From positions 1 to 12,505 of the forward strand of contig JALHNF010000017.1 of NCBI GenBank assembly GCA_022843645.1: DNA of 12,505 bases, read 5' to 3'. The position numbers were made by a program, and so were the translations under genes. The stretch comes from Minisyncoccota bacterium (GTDB lineage Bacteria > Patescibacteriota > Minisyncoccia > Phycocordibacterales > UBA5272). The stretch's first letter is position 1; each line of letters opens with the position of its first letter. Of the stretch, positions 1 to 7,071 are shown one piece after another. The notes under the pieces are model-generated. The model made no database searches. It worked only from the letters and a program-made list of their open reading frames with translations, and was not told the origin of the DNA.

Positions 1-230
1 TCAACGTATGTGATAGGTGTGCCTTTGTACTCTGTACCAAAATGGTTTCGAATGATTTCTTGTAAATATCGGACTACAAGAACAATTTCGGAAATATGTT
101 CAAGTGGCGTTGCATCGAGTTTGTGCTCAATGAGATTTTTGCCTCGCACGGTGAGCATCGATTTTGGAATATCCTTCGTAAGTTCCCCCATGCGAGTCTC
201 TTTTCCTGCAGCCAAAATCACCAGTTTCAT
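1..230 (-). CDS. Sugar-phosphate nucleotidyltransferase-like protein, 3' part outside window
   Basis: The frame opens at the ATG at 230 and runs off the left edge without a stop, so only the first 76 residues are seen. The N-terminus is the signature of the NTP_transferase family, which joins sugar 1-phosphates to nucleotides: a short beta strand ending in LAAGKETRM, then LTKDIPKSML, matching the usual G-x-G-T-R-M...PK nucleotide-binding loop. The second glycine of that loop is Glu here (K-E-T-R), a modest departure. IVLVVRYLQEIIRNHFG fits the next strand and helix. Such enzymes supply activated sugars for cell-surface glycans. The specific sugar cannot be told from this fragment. There is no Shine-Dalgarno site; TACTAT ends 6 nt before the ATG, suggesting a leaderless message. 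Confidence 0.85.
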   Translation of the reverse strand, partial: MKLVILAAGKETRMGELTKDIPKSMLTVRGKNLIEHKLDATPLEHISEIVLVVRYLQEIIRNHFGTEYKGTPITYV

Positions 231-236
231 ATAAAA

Positions 237-242
237 ATAGTA
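237..242 (-). promoter_or_regulatory. -10 element of a likely leaderless promoter
   Basis: TACTAT on the minus strand is separated by 6 nt from the ATG at 230, so a start site about 7 nt downstream would coincide with the A of the start codon. No convincing -35 hexamer is visible at 16-18 nt spacing. The rest of 231-313 has no gene. Confidence 0.45.
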
Positions 243-281
243 TCATGATTTTCGCAACGCCAAGTTCAAAGGCTTAAAGCA

Positions 282-320
282 AAAGAAGTGCTTAGTATCA
301 CAAGCTCTAAACACTAAGTC
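282..320 (-). terminator. Weak hairpin after the 697-residue gene, possible terminator
   Basis: Just at and after the TAG stop at 314, the minus strand has CTTAGT paired with ACTAAG across a 16-nt loop, followed by CACTTCTTTTGCTTT. The stem is only 6 bp and the loop is large, so this is a tentative end point for the pheS-pheT operon. Confidence 0.25.
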
Positions 321-2407
321 TTGCGAGACGCAAAGACAAACACAACGCCGGTACTCCACGGGCTGTTGGGGAGACCTTTGTCGTGGCCGAGCCACAGCTC
401 AGCATCCTCGCGGTCCAGGATCCAGACGAGCTCGCTACCATCCGCGCTAAATAGTGGCTTCATAGCAATTCTATAGTCTGAACTTACAGGTTGATCTTTA
501 AAAGCAAGTCGCATTTCGGGACCAACATGTGGGTCGCACAAGTCAAGTCCTAATTCATCCGCTGTTGCACATATTTGGGCGAGTGTGACGCCGTTTGAAA
601 AGCCAAGATCTGCAACCGAGAATGAGACAAGATCAACTGATTCTTTCTTTTTTAGAGGCGTGAGTGTGAGGAGCATATTATCTTTTGTCCAATCAGCTAT
701 TTGCATTCCTTGTGTAGCCAGGGCTTTTAAATATTCATCGTTTGTACGAGTGGAAAGCTCGACCGTGCGACGGAAGACTTTGTTTTCTAAGATTTGTTTG
801 TACACATGTTCGCAACCAGTAGGCAATACCTGATGTACATCTACAGACCATGGTCCGATGTAGGCTTTGGTTTCAGATGATATTTCTTGTATGTTGGTTG
901 CTATTTGATTTGGATCAACTGTAATTCCCTCTTTCAAAAAAAGTAATTTTGCAATCTCCCCTTTCGGCGTTTGGTTTGTTATTTCGCACTCTCCTATTTT
1001 TAACACAAACACATCATTGCTAATTGCATATTCATCAAGTGGTATTTCTCCTCTGTCAGTCAGAATATGTCTGTCTTGCACTTGTATCCCCCAAAGCTCA
1101 CTCTCTGAAATGCGAACAAAATCACGAAGTTCGCCCGTGTCTGTTTGTGTCGTGCGTAATTGCTTGAGTGCGTCAATCACATCTTCGCAGTATTCATCCG
1201 CTTGTGTGAGGTATGCATCGTCATACTTCTTCATTTGCTGTATTGTTTTTGTTTTGAGATTGTACTCAATAGTCATGATTGGCGTGTCCACTTCAAATTT
1301 TCCAGTATCTCGATTCATTTTTGGCACACGACGAAATGAAAGGATTTCTACCTCTCCTCTTTTTATTTTATTGACGTACGAGTCACTTGTTCCCACGCAG
1401 TGGTTCATATATTGTGATTCCTCTTCCAAATGCGGCATGTTGAGCAATCGTGCCATGTAGTAATTGCCAGATTTGGTAGTAAAAAGTGCTTCGTAGGGGT
1501 TGAAGGTTTCATTTGCCATCTCTGCGCGTCGTTTTCGCATTTCTGCGATTTTTTGCAACGTCTTTTCTTCGTGTACTTCAAGAAGCCGCTGCAATGACCC
1601 TTTATCTTTGTTTAAAAAGTTTGGACTTTCTATAATAGCGTCATAGAGGACATTCGTGTCTATATTTTCAGAGTTTTGAAAATGTCGTGCAAGCTTTAGT
1701 TTTAATATTGCTTTTTGGAGTTCCCCGTATACAAAGTCTTCGTCTGAAAATACAGTAGTCATCAGACGAGAATCTAAAACACAGAATGTTGCATTAATTG
1801 CATTTTTCTTTGTTTCGATGGCTTCACCCTTAAACGTTGCGAGTATGCGTTCGTAGTCTTGGGTAACTTTTTGGAGGTACTTTTTCTGAAATGCTACTAC
1901 CTCCGCTTGTTTTACTTCTTCTCTTGATTTCTCTTCAACAAGAACTTTTTCGTACTCATCTACATGGTGCCCCCCCATGTTTACTGTTTGCACTTGAGTA
2001 AAGCCATAGCGCGTGAGAATTTTATTTAAGCGATTGTTCCATCCATGAAAATTAAGCTTGGTGTAGCCCTTACTTTTTGCATACTCTAAAAATGCGGGGA
2101 TTTCTTGGAGTAAGTTTTTCCCTGTCGCTTTGTTTGTTGCTACATATTTGATGTACGCCTGGTGCGGTACAAAATCTTCACAGGCAATATAACCATCTAC
2201 ATGTCCATCACTTTCTATTAAGCGATTAAGAGGGTGACCATTTTCAAGTGTTTCGATAACATCTTCAACTGCAAGACTGCGCATTTCTTCAGTTGCAACT
2301 TCTTCAATGCCGAGCGTGATATTTCTCACTGAATCTTTTTGACCCTCAGTGAGTTTTAAACCTTGCGGAATTGCTTCTATTTTGTAGAGTGGTTCTGGAG
2401 ATTTCAT
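314..2407 (-). CDS. Multidomain protein: GNAT-like, PcfJ-like and CPR C-terminal module
   Basis: A 697-residue protein of unknown function with no signal peptide or membrane segment. Residues about 30-155 resemble a GNAT acetyltransferase fold (YIKYVATNKATGKNLLQEI, then NFHGWNNRLNKILTRYGF). Residues 155-300 are charged and helical. Residues about 330-415 resemble the PcfJ family, with YMNHCVGT, YVNKIKRGEVEILSFRR, PIMTIEYN and IQQMKKYDD; PcfJ was named from conjugative plasmid pCF10 and its function is unknown. Residues about 480-697 match a pattern I recall from many Parcubacteria proteins: AYIGPW, then VFRRTVEL, then ADLGF...LGLDLC...VGPEMRL...DQP and a C-terminal VFVFASRK. It follows pheT by 9 nt and is probably its operon partner, although TAAAAT 6 nt before the ATG could drive a separate leaderless message. 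Domain names rest on motif memory, not a profile search. Confidence 0.8.
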   Translation of the reverse strand: MKSPEPLYKIEAIPQGLKLTEGQKDSVRNITLGIEEVATEEMRSLAVEDVIETLENGHPLNRLIESDGHVDGYIACEDFVPHQAYIKYVATNKATGKNLLQEIPAFLEYAKSKGYTKLNFHGWNNRLNKILTRYGFTQVQTVNMGGHHVDEYEKVLVEEKSREEVKQAEVVAFQKKYLQKVTQDYERILATFKGEAIETKKNAINATFCVLDSRLMTTVFSDEDFVYGELQKAILKLKLARHFQNSENIDTNVLYDAIIESPNFLNKDKGSLQRLLEVHEEKTLQKIAEMRKRRAEMANETFNPYEALFTTKSGNYYMARLLNMPHLEEESQYMNHCVGTSDSYVNKIKRGEVEILSFRRVPKMNRDTGKFEVDTPIMTIEYNLKTKTIQQMKKYDDAYLTQADEYCEDVIDALKQLRTTQTDTGELRDFVRISESELWGIQVQDRHILTDRGEIPLDEYAISNDVFVLKIGECEITNQTPKGEIAKLLFLKEGITVDPNQIATNIQEISSETKAYIGPWSVDVHQVLPTGCEHVYKQILENKVFRRTVELSTRTNDEYLKALATQGMQIADWTKDNMLLTLTPLKKKESVDLVSFSVADLGFSNGVTLAQICATADELGLDLCDPHVGPEMRLAFKDQPVSSDYRIAMKPLFSADGSELVWILDREDAELWLGHDKGLPNSPWSTGVVFVFASRKT

Positions 2408-2413
2408 ATTCTT

Positions 2414-2419
2414 ATTTTA
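2414..2419 (-). promoter_or_regulatory. -10-like element overlapping the pheT stop codon
   Basis: TAAAAT on the minus strand lies 6 nt before the ATG at 2407 and contains the pheT TAA stop. The spacing matches the other leaderless-type starts here, but no good -35 is visible. It may be coincidental in an AT-rich gap. Confidence 0.3.
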
Positions 2420-4333
2420 CCGCACTTCACACCCAAGTGCACGGACTTCCTTTTCTACGTTTTGCATGCACAGATTCACCTCTTCATCAGTGAGTGTCTT
2501 TTCTTGTGACTGAAACACAAGCCGATATGCTTGTGAAAGTTTTTTACTTCCATCTTCGAGCGTCTTTTCAAATTCATCAAACATGTCTACTCGCACACAA
2601 AGCTGCCCTGCCCACAACAAAAGCATCTCGTGTATATTTTTATTCTTTGCTTCATCGGACACAAAAAACGCAATGTCACGTGTCATAAACGGATACACCG
2701 AAAGAGGCTTCCACACTGTATGTGTCTGATCAACCGTTAGGGAAATTGCCTCTTTGGTTGGCTCCTCGATCGTGTGCTCACCGATCACGGCTTCAATATA
2801 GTTTTCTTTCTCAATTAAAACAGGTCTCCCTTTGAGAACTTCGGAAAGCGCTTCTTTGAGAATGTCAATTACTTTCTGCTTTTTTTGATTTTGTTTGTAT
2901 CCGGCAAGTGCAATGTGAATACGCTCGCCATGTTGCTTTGAAACAACCGTCCCTATTTCAAAAATAAAGATATCTGTCCTACCAAGAAGTGGCGCATTAT
3001 AGGTCGCTTTCCGTAATGCATCGTCCATGCCAAGCCCTAGACTTGATCGAATGAACCTTTTGTCACGCGCAAGTGGGTTTTCTAATTCCTCCTCTCCTTC
3101 ATTTTGGAAGTGATACGTGCGGACTTCTACAAACCCTCGTTTTACAAGTTCATTTCGAATACGATCTGTCTCTACAATATGTGGCGCGACCAACCCTTGC
3201 GCCTTACATGGCACATATTCTTTCTCTTGGATTCCTTCATGATAGCCGATCACCCGTCCCACGTGCCCTATGATTTGATATGCGACGTATTTTTTGTCGT
3301 CTTCGCTTCTAATATTAAAAAGATTATCGTCACATATCACCTCAAACACGCCTGGTGTATGCTCTGCGTGTTTCAAATGGAGACGTCTCAAGATGAGCGC
3401 GAGCTCTTCACTAGTAAGGTGTGTGCCGAGATGTTTGTTTGTTTGTTCAAGAGTTACTACGGCAGTAAAGTTTGGACGAGGATGAGGATACACATCGGTA
3501 AGTACTCCGTACTTGATGTCTGACTGCTCTTTTTGCAGCAAATACATGTAGCGAAAAACCGCATGCTCTGCCCACCTGCTTGGATAGTTATTTTCAAATC
3601 GCTTCGAAGCATCGGTTCGAATGCCAACTTTAAATGCAGTCTTGCGAACAGAGACGGAATCAAAATTCGCAGATACTAAAATAATAGATTTAGTATTGAT
3701 ATCTATTTCAGCTTTTTTTCCGCCCTTTATTCCAGGCAAGTCAAGTACACCTTCCTCATCAGTAGCGATAAGCATTTGTTCCGATAGAGTAAGCTCTTTG
3801 TTATCTAGTGTTACCACTGTCTCTCCCGCACGTGCCATGCGGACAGTAATCGCGCCCTTTACCTTGCCTGCATCAAAGACATGCAACGGCTGCCCTAATT
3901 CAAACATCACATAGTTTGTAAGATCAACAAGTGTGTTCACGCTTCTTTGATCAAGTGCATGAAGTGCACGCACCAGCCACTCTGGCGATTGTGATACCTG
4001 AATATGTTCAATTCGAAGCGCCATGTAGCGAGCACATAAATCACTTTCCACTTTCACCGACACGGAGGCAACAGCATTGTCTGGTGTAAGCTCTGAAGAC
4101 GGTAGGGCAAAAAAACTTTTCTCTGTATGTGTGGCTATTTCTCGTGCAATGCCACGATGCGAAAGTGCGTCATGCGCGCGATCGGGAAGGACTTTCAAGT
4201 CAATGACATCTCCGACCTCTTGCGGGACAACTTCTTCAACTTCAAATGCATGTGAAGTGAGCACTGCTTGCAATGTCTTTGTGTCAGGCAAATCAGGGAC
4301 AAATTGTTTTAAAATTTCAGTATAGACTTTCAT
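2417..4333 (-). CDS. pheT: Phenylalanine--tRNA ligase beta subunit, short form
   Basis: Beta chain of the cytoplasmic (alpha-beta)2 enzyme that charges tRNA-Phe. The 638 residues contain the start of B1 (MKVYTEILKQFVPDLP), the B3/B4 editing region (VNTLVDLTNYVMFELGQPLHVFD, LDLPGIKGGKKAEID), RTDASKRFE, the B5 and B6/B7 core-like domains at roughly 300-530, and a C-terminal FDX-ACB anticodon-binding domain from about residue 541 (PFMTRDIAFFV to LTDEEVNLCMQNV). Usual bacterial PheT is near 790 residues. The missing part is the EMAP/OB-fold tRNA-binding insertion: residue 40 runs directly into GDVIDLKVLPDRAHDALS, which normally follows that insertion. The start is 3 nt after the pheS TGA, so the two are co-transcribed and probably translationally coupled; no Shine-Dalgarno site is present. 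Confidence 0.97.
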   Translation of the reverse strand: MKVYTEILKQFVPDLPDTKTLQAVLTSHAFEVEEVVPQEVGDVIDLKVLPDRAHDALSHRGIAREIATHTEKSFFALPSSELTPDNAVASVSVKVESDLCARYMALRIEHIQVSQSPEWLVRALHALDQRSVNTLVDLTNYVMFELGQPLHVFDAGKVKGAITVRMARAGETVVTLDNKELTLSEQMLIATDEEGVLDLPGIKGGKKAEIDINTKSIILVSANFDSVSVRKTAFKVGIRTDASKRFENNYPSRWAEHAVFRYMYLLQKEQSDIKYGVLTDVYPHPRPNFTAVVTLEQTNKHLGTHLTSEELALILRRLHLKHAEHTPGVFEVICDDNLFNIRSEDDKKYVAYQIIGHVGRVIGYHEGIQEKEYVPCKAQGLVAPHIVETDRIRNELVKRGFVEVRTYHFQNEGEEELENPLARDKRFIRSSLGLGMDDALRKATYNAPLLGRTDIFIFEIGTVVSKQHGERIHIALAGYKQNQKKQKVIDILKEALSEVLKGRPVLIEKENYIEAVIGEHTIEEPTKEAISLTVDQTHTVWKPLSVYPFMTRDIAFFVSDEAKNKNIHEMLLLWAGQLCVRVDMFDEFEKTLEDGSKKLSQAYRLVFQSQEKTLTDEEVNLCMQNVEKEVRALGCEVR

Positions 4334-4336
4334 ACA

Positions 4337-5071
4337 TCAAAATTGTGCTGACACACGCACGTCCCCGTTGTACAAAAGCCGCACGTCGTCTATTCCGTAC
4401 TTCATCATTGCAATTCGATCAATACCGCCACCAAATGCAAACCCTTGCCATTCTTGCGGGTTGATTCCACACACTTCAAGTACCTTAGGATGAATCATGC
4501 CCGCACCCATAATCTCTATCCAGCCTCCAAACTTACAAGTACCACATCCACTTCCTTCGCACTTAAAGCAGCTCATATCAATCTCCACTCCAGGCTCCAC
4601 AAATGGAAAGTAGCTCGGGCGCATGCGTACTTTAATTTCTTTTTTAAAAAGTCCGCTAAAAAATTTTGCAAAAAAAGATTTCATCGTAGCAACAGAAACA
4701 TCTTTCCCAACCATAAAGCCTTCAATTTGATGAAATTGTGCCTCATGCGTTGCATCCGTTGGCTCATACCGAAAGACTTTTCCCGGCACAAGCACCGCAA
4801 AAGGTGGCGTGTGGCTTTCCATGTATCGCGGTTGCACAGAAGAAGTGTGTGTGCGCATCACTCGTCTTCCTTTGTCGGCAAGCGTCTTTACCCAAAATGT
4901 ATCCCACATGTCGCGAGCTGGGTGCCACGAAGGGATGTTGAGCATGTCGAAGTTATATTTTTCTTCTTCAAGCTCAGGGCCGTCTATAACATCAAATCCC
5001 AAAGATACCCCAACTTGAGTAATATCATTAATGAGTATTGAAAGCGGGTGCAAATGCCCTTTTTGTTCCAT
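4337..5071 (-). CDS. pheS: Phenylalanine--tRNA ligase alpha subunit, short form
   Basis: Catalytic alpha chain of phenylalanyl-tRNA synthetase, the class II aminoacylation core. It begins HLHPLSILINDIT and shows motif 2 (PGKVFRYEPTDATHEAQFHQIEGF), PFVEPGVEIDMSCF, a C-x-x-C...C-x-x-C stretch in CFKCEGSGCGTCKFGGW, IEIMGAGMIHP and motif 3 (FAFGGGIDRIAMMKYGIDDVR). The open frame extends to 5107, but the 12 extra residues look nothing like the family and would lie upstream of the -10 element, so I start at the ATG at 5071 (244 residues). Most bacterial PheS have about 330-350 residues; the N-terminal tRNA-binding coiled-coil arm is absent. First gene of the pheS-pheT operon. Confidence 0.96.
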   Translation of the reverse strand: MEQKGHLHPLSILINDITQVGVSLGFDVIDGPELEEEKYNFDMLNIPSWHPARDMWDTFWVKTLADKGRRVMRTHTSSVQPRYMESHTPPFAVLVPGKVFRYEPTDATHEAQFHQIEGFMVGKDVSVATMKSFFAKFFSGLFKKEIKVRMRPSYFPFVEPGVEIDMSCFKCEGSGCGTCKFGGWIEIMGAGMIHPKVLEVCGINPQEWQGFAFGGGIDRIAMMKYGIDDVRLLYNGDVRVSAQF

Positions 5072-5078
5072 AGATATG

Positions 5079-5107
5079 AGTGTATACGAAAAATAAACAT
5101 AAAACAA
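5079..5107 (-). promoter_or_regulatory. pheS promoter, leaderless type
   Basis: On the minus strand TTGTTT (5102-5107), a 17-nt spacer and TACACT (5079-5084) are followed by 7 nt and then the ATG at 5071, placing the expected start site at or next to the start codon. The -35 lies in the T-rich tail of the preceding gene's terminator, so the two elements share sequence. Confidence 0.5.
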
Positions 5108-5135
5108 AGCCGTCCCCTGGAATAAAGGACGGCTT
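5099..5135 (-). terminator. Rho-independent terminator of the Cys-rich protein gene
   Basis: A perfect 9-bp stem, AAGCCGTCC against GGACGGCTT (arms at 5107-5115 and 5127-5135, loop 11 nt), lies 4 nt beyond the TAA. On the minus strand it is followed by a T-rich stretch (TTGTTTTATG). Stem plus T tract fit an intrinsic terminator. Confidence 0.8.
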
Positions 5136-5139
5136 CTGG

Positions 5140-5655
5140 TTATCGACTTGGTGACATCCGAACATCGACATCACCAAACTCGTCTACAAAGAACAGCTCA
5201 TGATGGTCTCGGGTCCATGCTTTCAATACTTCCTCCTGCTCTTCGAGACCACGATATGATGTTTCACTTCGATAAAACCCCGGCCAATAATTCACCGCTC
5301 GCTCGATGTCTCGAGAGCATTTTGGATGACACACCGGAGGAAAGAGCTCCACGTCGCGATCGTGAAGAAACGACACAAAAACATATCTCGCTGCGAATGT
5401 ACACCCAAATGGTTTGCGCTGAATCGTGATCAAGCACTCACCAGAATCACCCGCAGGCTCAGGGGCACGAAGAGAAAAGTTGTGCCATTGCACGAGATAC
5501 TCTCGGTAGGAGCCCGTTTTGGTCAGAGCGTCACAAATTTCTGCTTGTGCGCACGCCTTACTATCAGGATACTCCGTGCAAAGCCTCTCATCTCCGCACG
5601 CAAAAACGTGACCCGAGAAACAGACAACCATCACAAGAACAATCATTTTAATCAC
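5140..5655 (-). CDS. Exported cysteine-rich hypothetical protein
   Basis: I do not recognise the family. The open frame reaches 5718, but the start is better placed at the GTG at 5655: AGGAG lies 7 nt upstream, and the result begins with a signal peptide (MIKMIVLVMVVCFSGHVFA). Cleavage is likely after V-F-A at residue 19. The next residue is Cys, so a lipoprotein is possible, but Phe at -2 is a poor lipobox. The mature part of about 152 residues holds eight cysteines, including CGDERLC, FGC and CHPKC, enough for four disulfides, which suits an extracytoplasmic protein. No catalytic motif is visible. It is transcribed alone, divergently from the glycosyltransferase, and ends at a good terminator. 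Confidence 0.8.
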   Translation of the reverse strand: MIKMIVLVMVVCFSGHVFACGDERLCTEYPDSKACAQAEICDALTKTGSYREYLVQWHNFSLRAPEPAGDSGECLITIQRKPFGCTFAARYVFVSFLHDRDVELFPPVCHPKCSRDIERAVNYWPGFYRSETSYRGLEEQEEVLKAWTRDHHELFFVDEFGDVDVRMSPSR

Positions 5656-5659
5656 TGCT

Positions 5660-5666
5660 ACTCTCC
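5660..5666 (-). promoter_or_regulatory. Ribosome-binding site deciding the GTG start
   Basis: AGGAGAG on the minus strand, with the AGGAG core 7 nt from the GTG at 5655. It is one of only three clear Shine-Dalgarno sites in the window and rules out the upstream in-frame start. Confidence 0.75.
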
Positions 5667-5683
5667 TTTTGTATACCCACCTG

Positions 5684-5712
5684 AGACTAACACAGTACTT
5701 GATTATTGTCAA
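5684..5712 (-). promoter_or_regulatory. Promoter of the Cys-rich protein gene
   Basis: TTGACA (5707-5712), 17-nt spacer, TAGTCT (5684-5689) on the minus strand. The expected start near 5677 leaves a leader of about 22 nt containing the Shine-Dalgarno site. The -35 sits inside the spacer of the opposing glycosyltransferase promoter. Confidence 0.65.
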
Positions 5713-5726
5713 AGACATGTTATAAT
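5699..5726 (+). promoter_or_regulatory. Glycosyltransferase promoter, leaderless type
   Basis: TTGATT (5699-5704), 16-nt spacer, consensus TATAAT (5721-5726). Seven nt later is the ATG at 5734, so transcription would start at about the first base of the start codon. It overlaps the divergent promoter, so RNA polymerase could not occupy both at once. Confidence 0.7.
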
Positions 5727-5733
5727 CATGACT

Positions 5734-6966
5734 ATGTTTTCAGGTGTCCCCGAAGCCATTATTTTTGGCATTATTTTCATTTCCCTCTTCTTTCAGGTAT
5801 TTCTTTTGATTACTTTTTTTGAAAGAAAAGAGGTGAAATCTATAAAAAATAAAAAGGGGTCTCCAACCCTCTTTTCTGTATGTATTATCGTGCCAGTATG
5901 GAATGAAGAAAAGACACTTCGTGGCACACTCGAGTCGCTCCTGTCGCTTGAGTATCCAAAAGACAAGCTTGAGATCCTCGTCATCGACGACGGAAGTACA
6001 GACAACACACTCGCTATCGCGCGCGAGTTTAGCCATGAACCCCAAATAAAAATATTCTCAAAGCCAAACGGAGGCAAGCACACCGCGGTCAACTTTGGCA
6101 TCGAGCAAACAAAAGCTGATCTTGTAGGCTGCCTTGACGCCGACTCGTTTGTAGATTCTCAAGCACTTAAAGAAGTTGTGTCAGTATTCCAAAACAAAGA
6201 CATGATGGCAGTGACCCCGTGTATGATTGTAAAAAACCCAAAGACAATCATTCAAAAAGCGCAAAAGATCGAGTACACAATAGGCGCGCTCTTGAAACGT
6301 ATTTTCGGTGACTTGAGTGCCATTCAAGTCACACCTGGCCCGTTCTCAATTTTTAGAAGAAAAGTGTTTGAAGATTTAGGACTATACAAAAAGGCCTACA
6401 ATACAGAAGACTTTGAAATTGCGCTTCGCATGCACAAGCATGGCTACAAAATCGGCAATGCGCCAAAAGCATTTGTATACACCACAAGCCCTGCAACACC
6501 ATACAAACTATTCCGACAAAGACTTCGTTGGGTGCAAGGCAGTCTCCTTAATCTTATCGACTATCGAGAACTCTTTTTCCGTGTGCAATATGGGCACCTG
6601 GGGATGCTCGTGCTCCCTATGGCCGTTGTATACTATTTCATTGCCCTTTTCATTAGCGTGTACGCGGTGACAAATTTCACACAATGGATAAACAGAAAAG
6701 CCGAAAACATTGCCCTTACTGGAGTCTCTGTCCCTGAGATATATTTTGATTGGTTTTATGTAGATACGAGCATTATGTCTGTCCTTGCATTTGTTTTGTT
6801 TGCAATTACTCTTACCTTGATAAGCTTTGGTATTCGTATGACAAAAGAAAAAGGATCCCTACTTGAGCTCATCTCATTCTTTTTTGTCTACCCGCTCCTT
6901 GCGCCATTTTGGCTGTGGAGGGCAGGTATTGACGTTTTGCGAGGAAAACATAATAGTTGGAGATAA
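5734..6966 (+). CDS. Membrane family 2 glycosyltransferase (processive-type)
   Basis: A 410-residue inner-membrane glycosyltransferase with a GT-A catalytic domain facing the cytoplasm, expected to extend or secrete a surface polysaccharide from a nucleotide-sugar. One membrane segment at about 7-29 is followed by the GT2 domain: IVPVWNEE at 52-59, DDGSTD at 85-90, DADS (the DxD metal site) at 135-138, TEDFE (catalytic base) at 224-228 and QRLRW (Q-x-x-R-W) at 262-266. Further membrane segments are at about 290-313, 346-366 and 378-396. Q-x-x-R-W is typical of cellulose, chitin, hyaluronan and poly-GlcNAc synthases, but the product is unknown. The frame is open far upstream, yet the promoter points to the ATG at 5734 (5728 is the alternative). 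No Shine-Dalgarno site is visible. Confidence 0.93.
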   Translation: MFSGVPEAIIFGIIFISLFFQVFLLITFFERKEVKSIKNKKGSPTLFSVCIIVPVWNEEKTLRGTLESLLSLEYPKDKLEILVIDDGSTDNTLAIAREFSHEPQIKIFSKPNGGKHTAVNFGIEQTKADLVGCLDADSFVDSQALKEVVSVFQNKDMMAVTPCMIVKNPKTIIQKAQKIEYTIGALLKRIFGDLSAIQVTPGPFSIFRRKVFEDLGLYKKAYNTEDFEIALRMHKHGYKIGNAPKAFVYTTSPATPYKLFRQRLRWVQGSLLNLIDYRELFFRVQYGHLGMLVLPMAVVYYFIALFISVYAVTNFTQWINRKAENIALTGVSVPEIYFDWFYVDTSIMSVLAFVLFAITLTLISFGIRMTKEKGSLLELISFFFVYPLLAPFWLWRAGIDVLRGKHNSWR

Positions 6967-6977
6967 GGAAAAGCCTT

Positions 6978-7049
6978 TATTTCGTCACATCTTCTTTTTT
7001 CTTTAGGCGGGGGTAGTTTGGGAAAGAAAAAAGAAGATGTGACGAAATA
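6978..7049. repeat. 27-bp perfect inverted repeat
   Basis: Arms at 6978-7004 and 7023-7049 are exact reverse complements with an 18-nt G-rich loop (7005-7022). The left arm is pyrimidine-rich on the plus strand. It starts 11 nt after the glycosyltransferase stop and ends 22 nt before the next ATG. It may stop transcription, although no T tract follows the stem, or form a long RNA duplex. Its right arm occupies the place where a -35 for the next gene would fall. Confidence 0.95.
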
Positions 7050-7051
7050 CG

Positions 7052-7070
7052 TAAAATAACACATTATAAT
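7052..7070 (+). promoter_or_regulatory. Possible -10 elements of the thioredoxin-like gene
   Basis: TAAAAT (7052-7057) and TATAAT (7065-7070) precede the ATG at 7072. The second leaves only one base before the ATG, too close for normal initiation, so the first (14 nt before the ATG) may be the working one. No good -35 is visible. Confidence 0.3.
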
Positions 7071-7071
7071 C

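Noticed and set aside
3104..3523. Plus-strand open frame of 139 codons
   Set aside because: It lies antisense inside pheT, has atypical composition and no start signals.
4445..5041. Plus-strand open frame of 198 codons
   Set aside because: It is antisense to the highly conserved pheS coding sequence, with basic, low-complexity composition.
5072..5107. Twelve-residue N-terminal extension of PheS
   Set aside because: The sequence overlaps the promoter elements and has no resemblance to PheS N-termini.
5653..5718. Longer start for the Cys-rich protein
   Set aside because: It would cover the promoter and place a basic segment ahead of a signal peptide, while a well-spaced AGGAG supports the GTG at 5655.
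5326..5733. Upstream extension of the glycosyltransferase frame (about 136 extra residues)
   Set aside because: It runs antisense through the Cys-rich gene and across both promoters, and its sequence is unlike any GT2 N-terminus.
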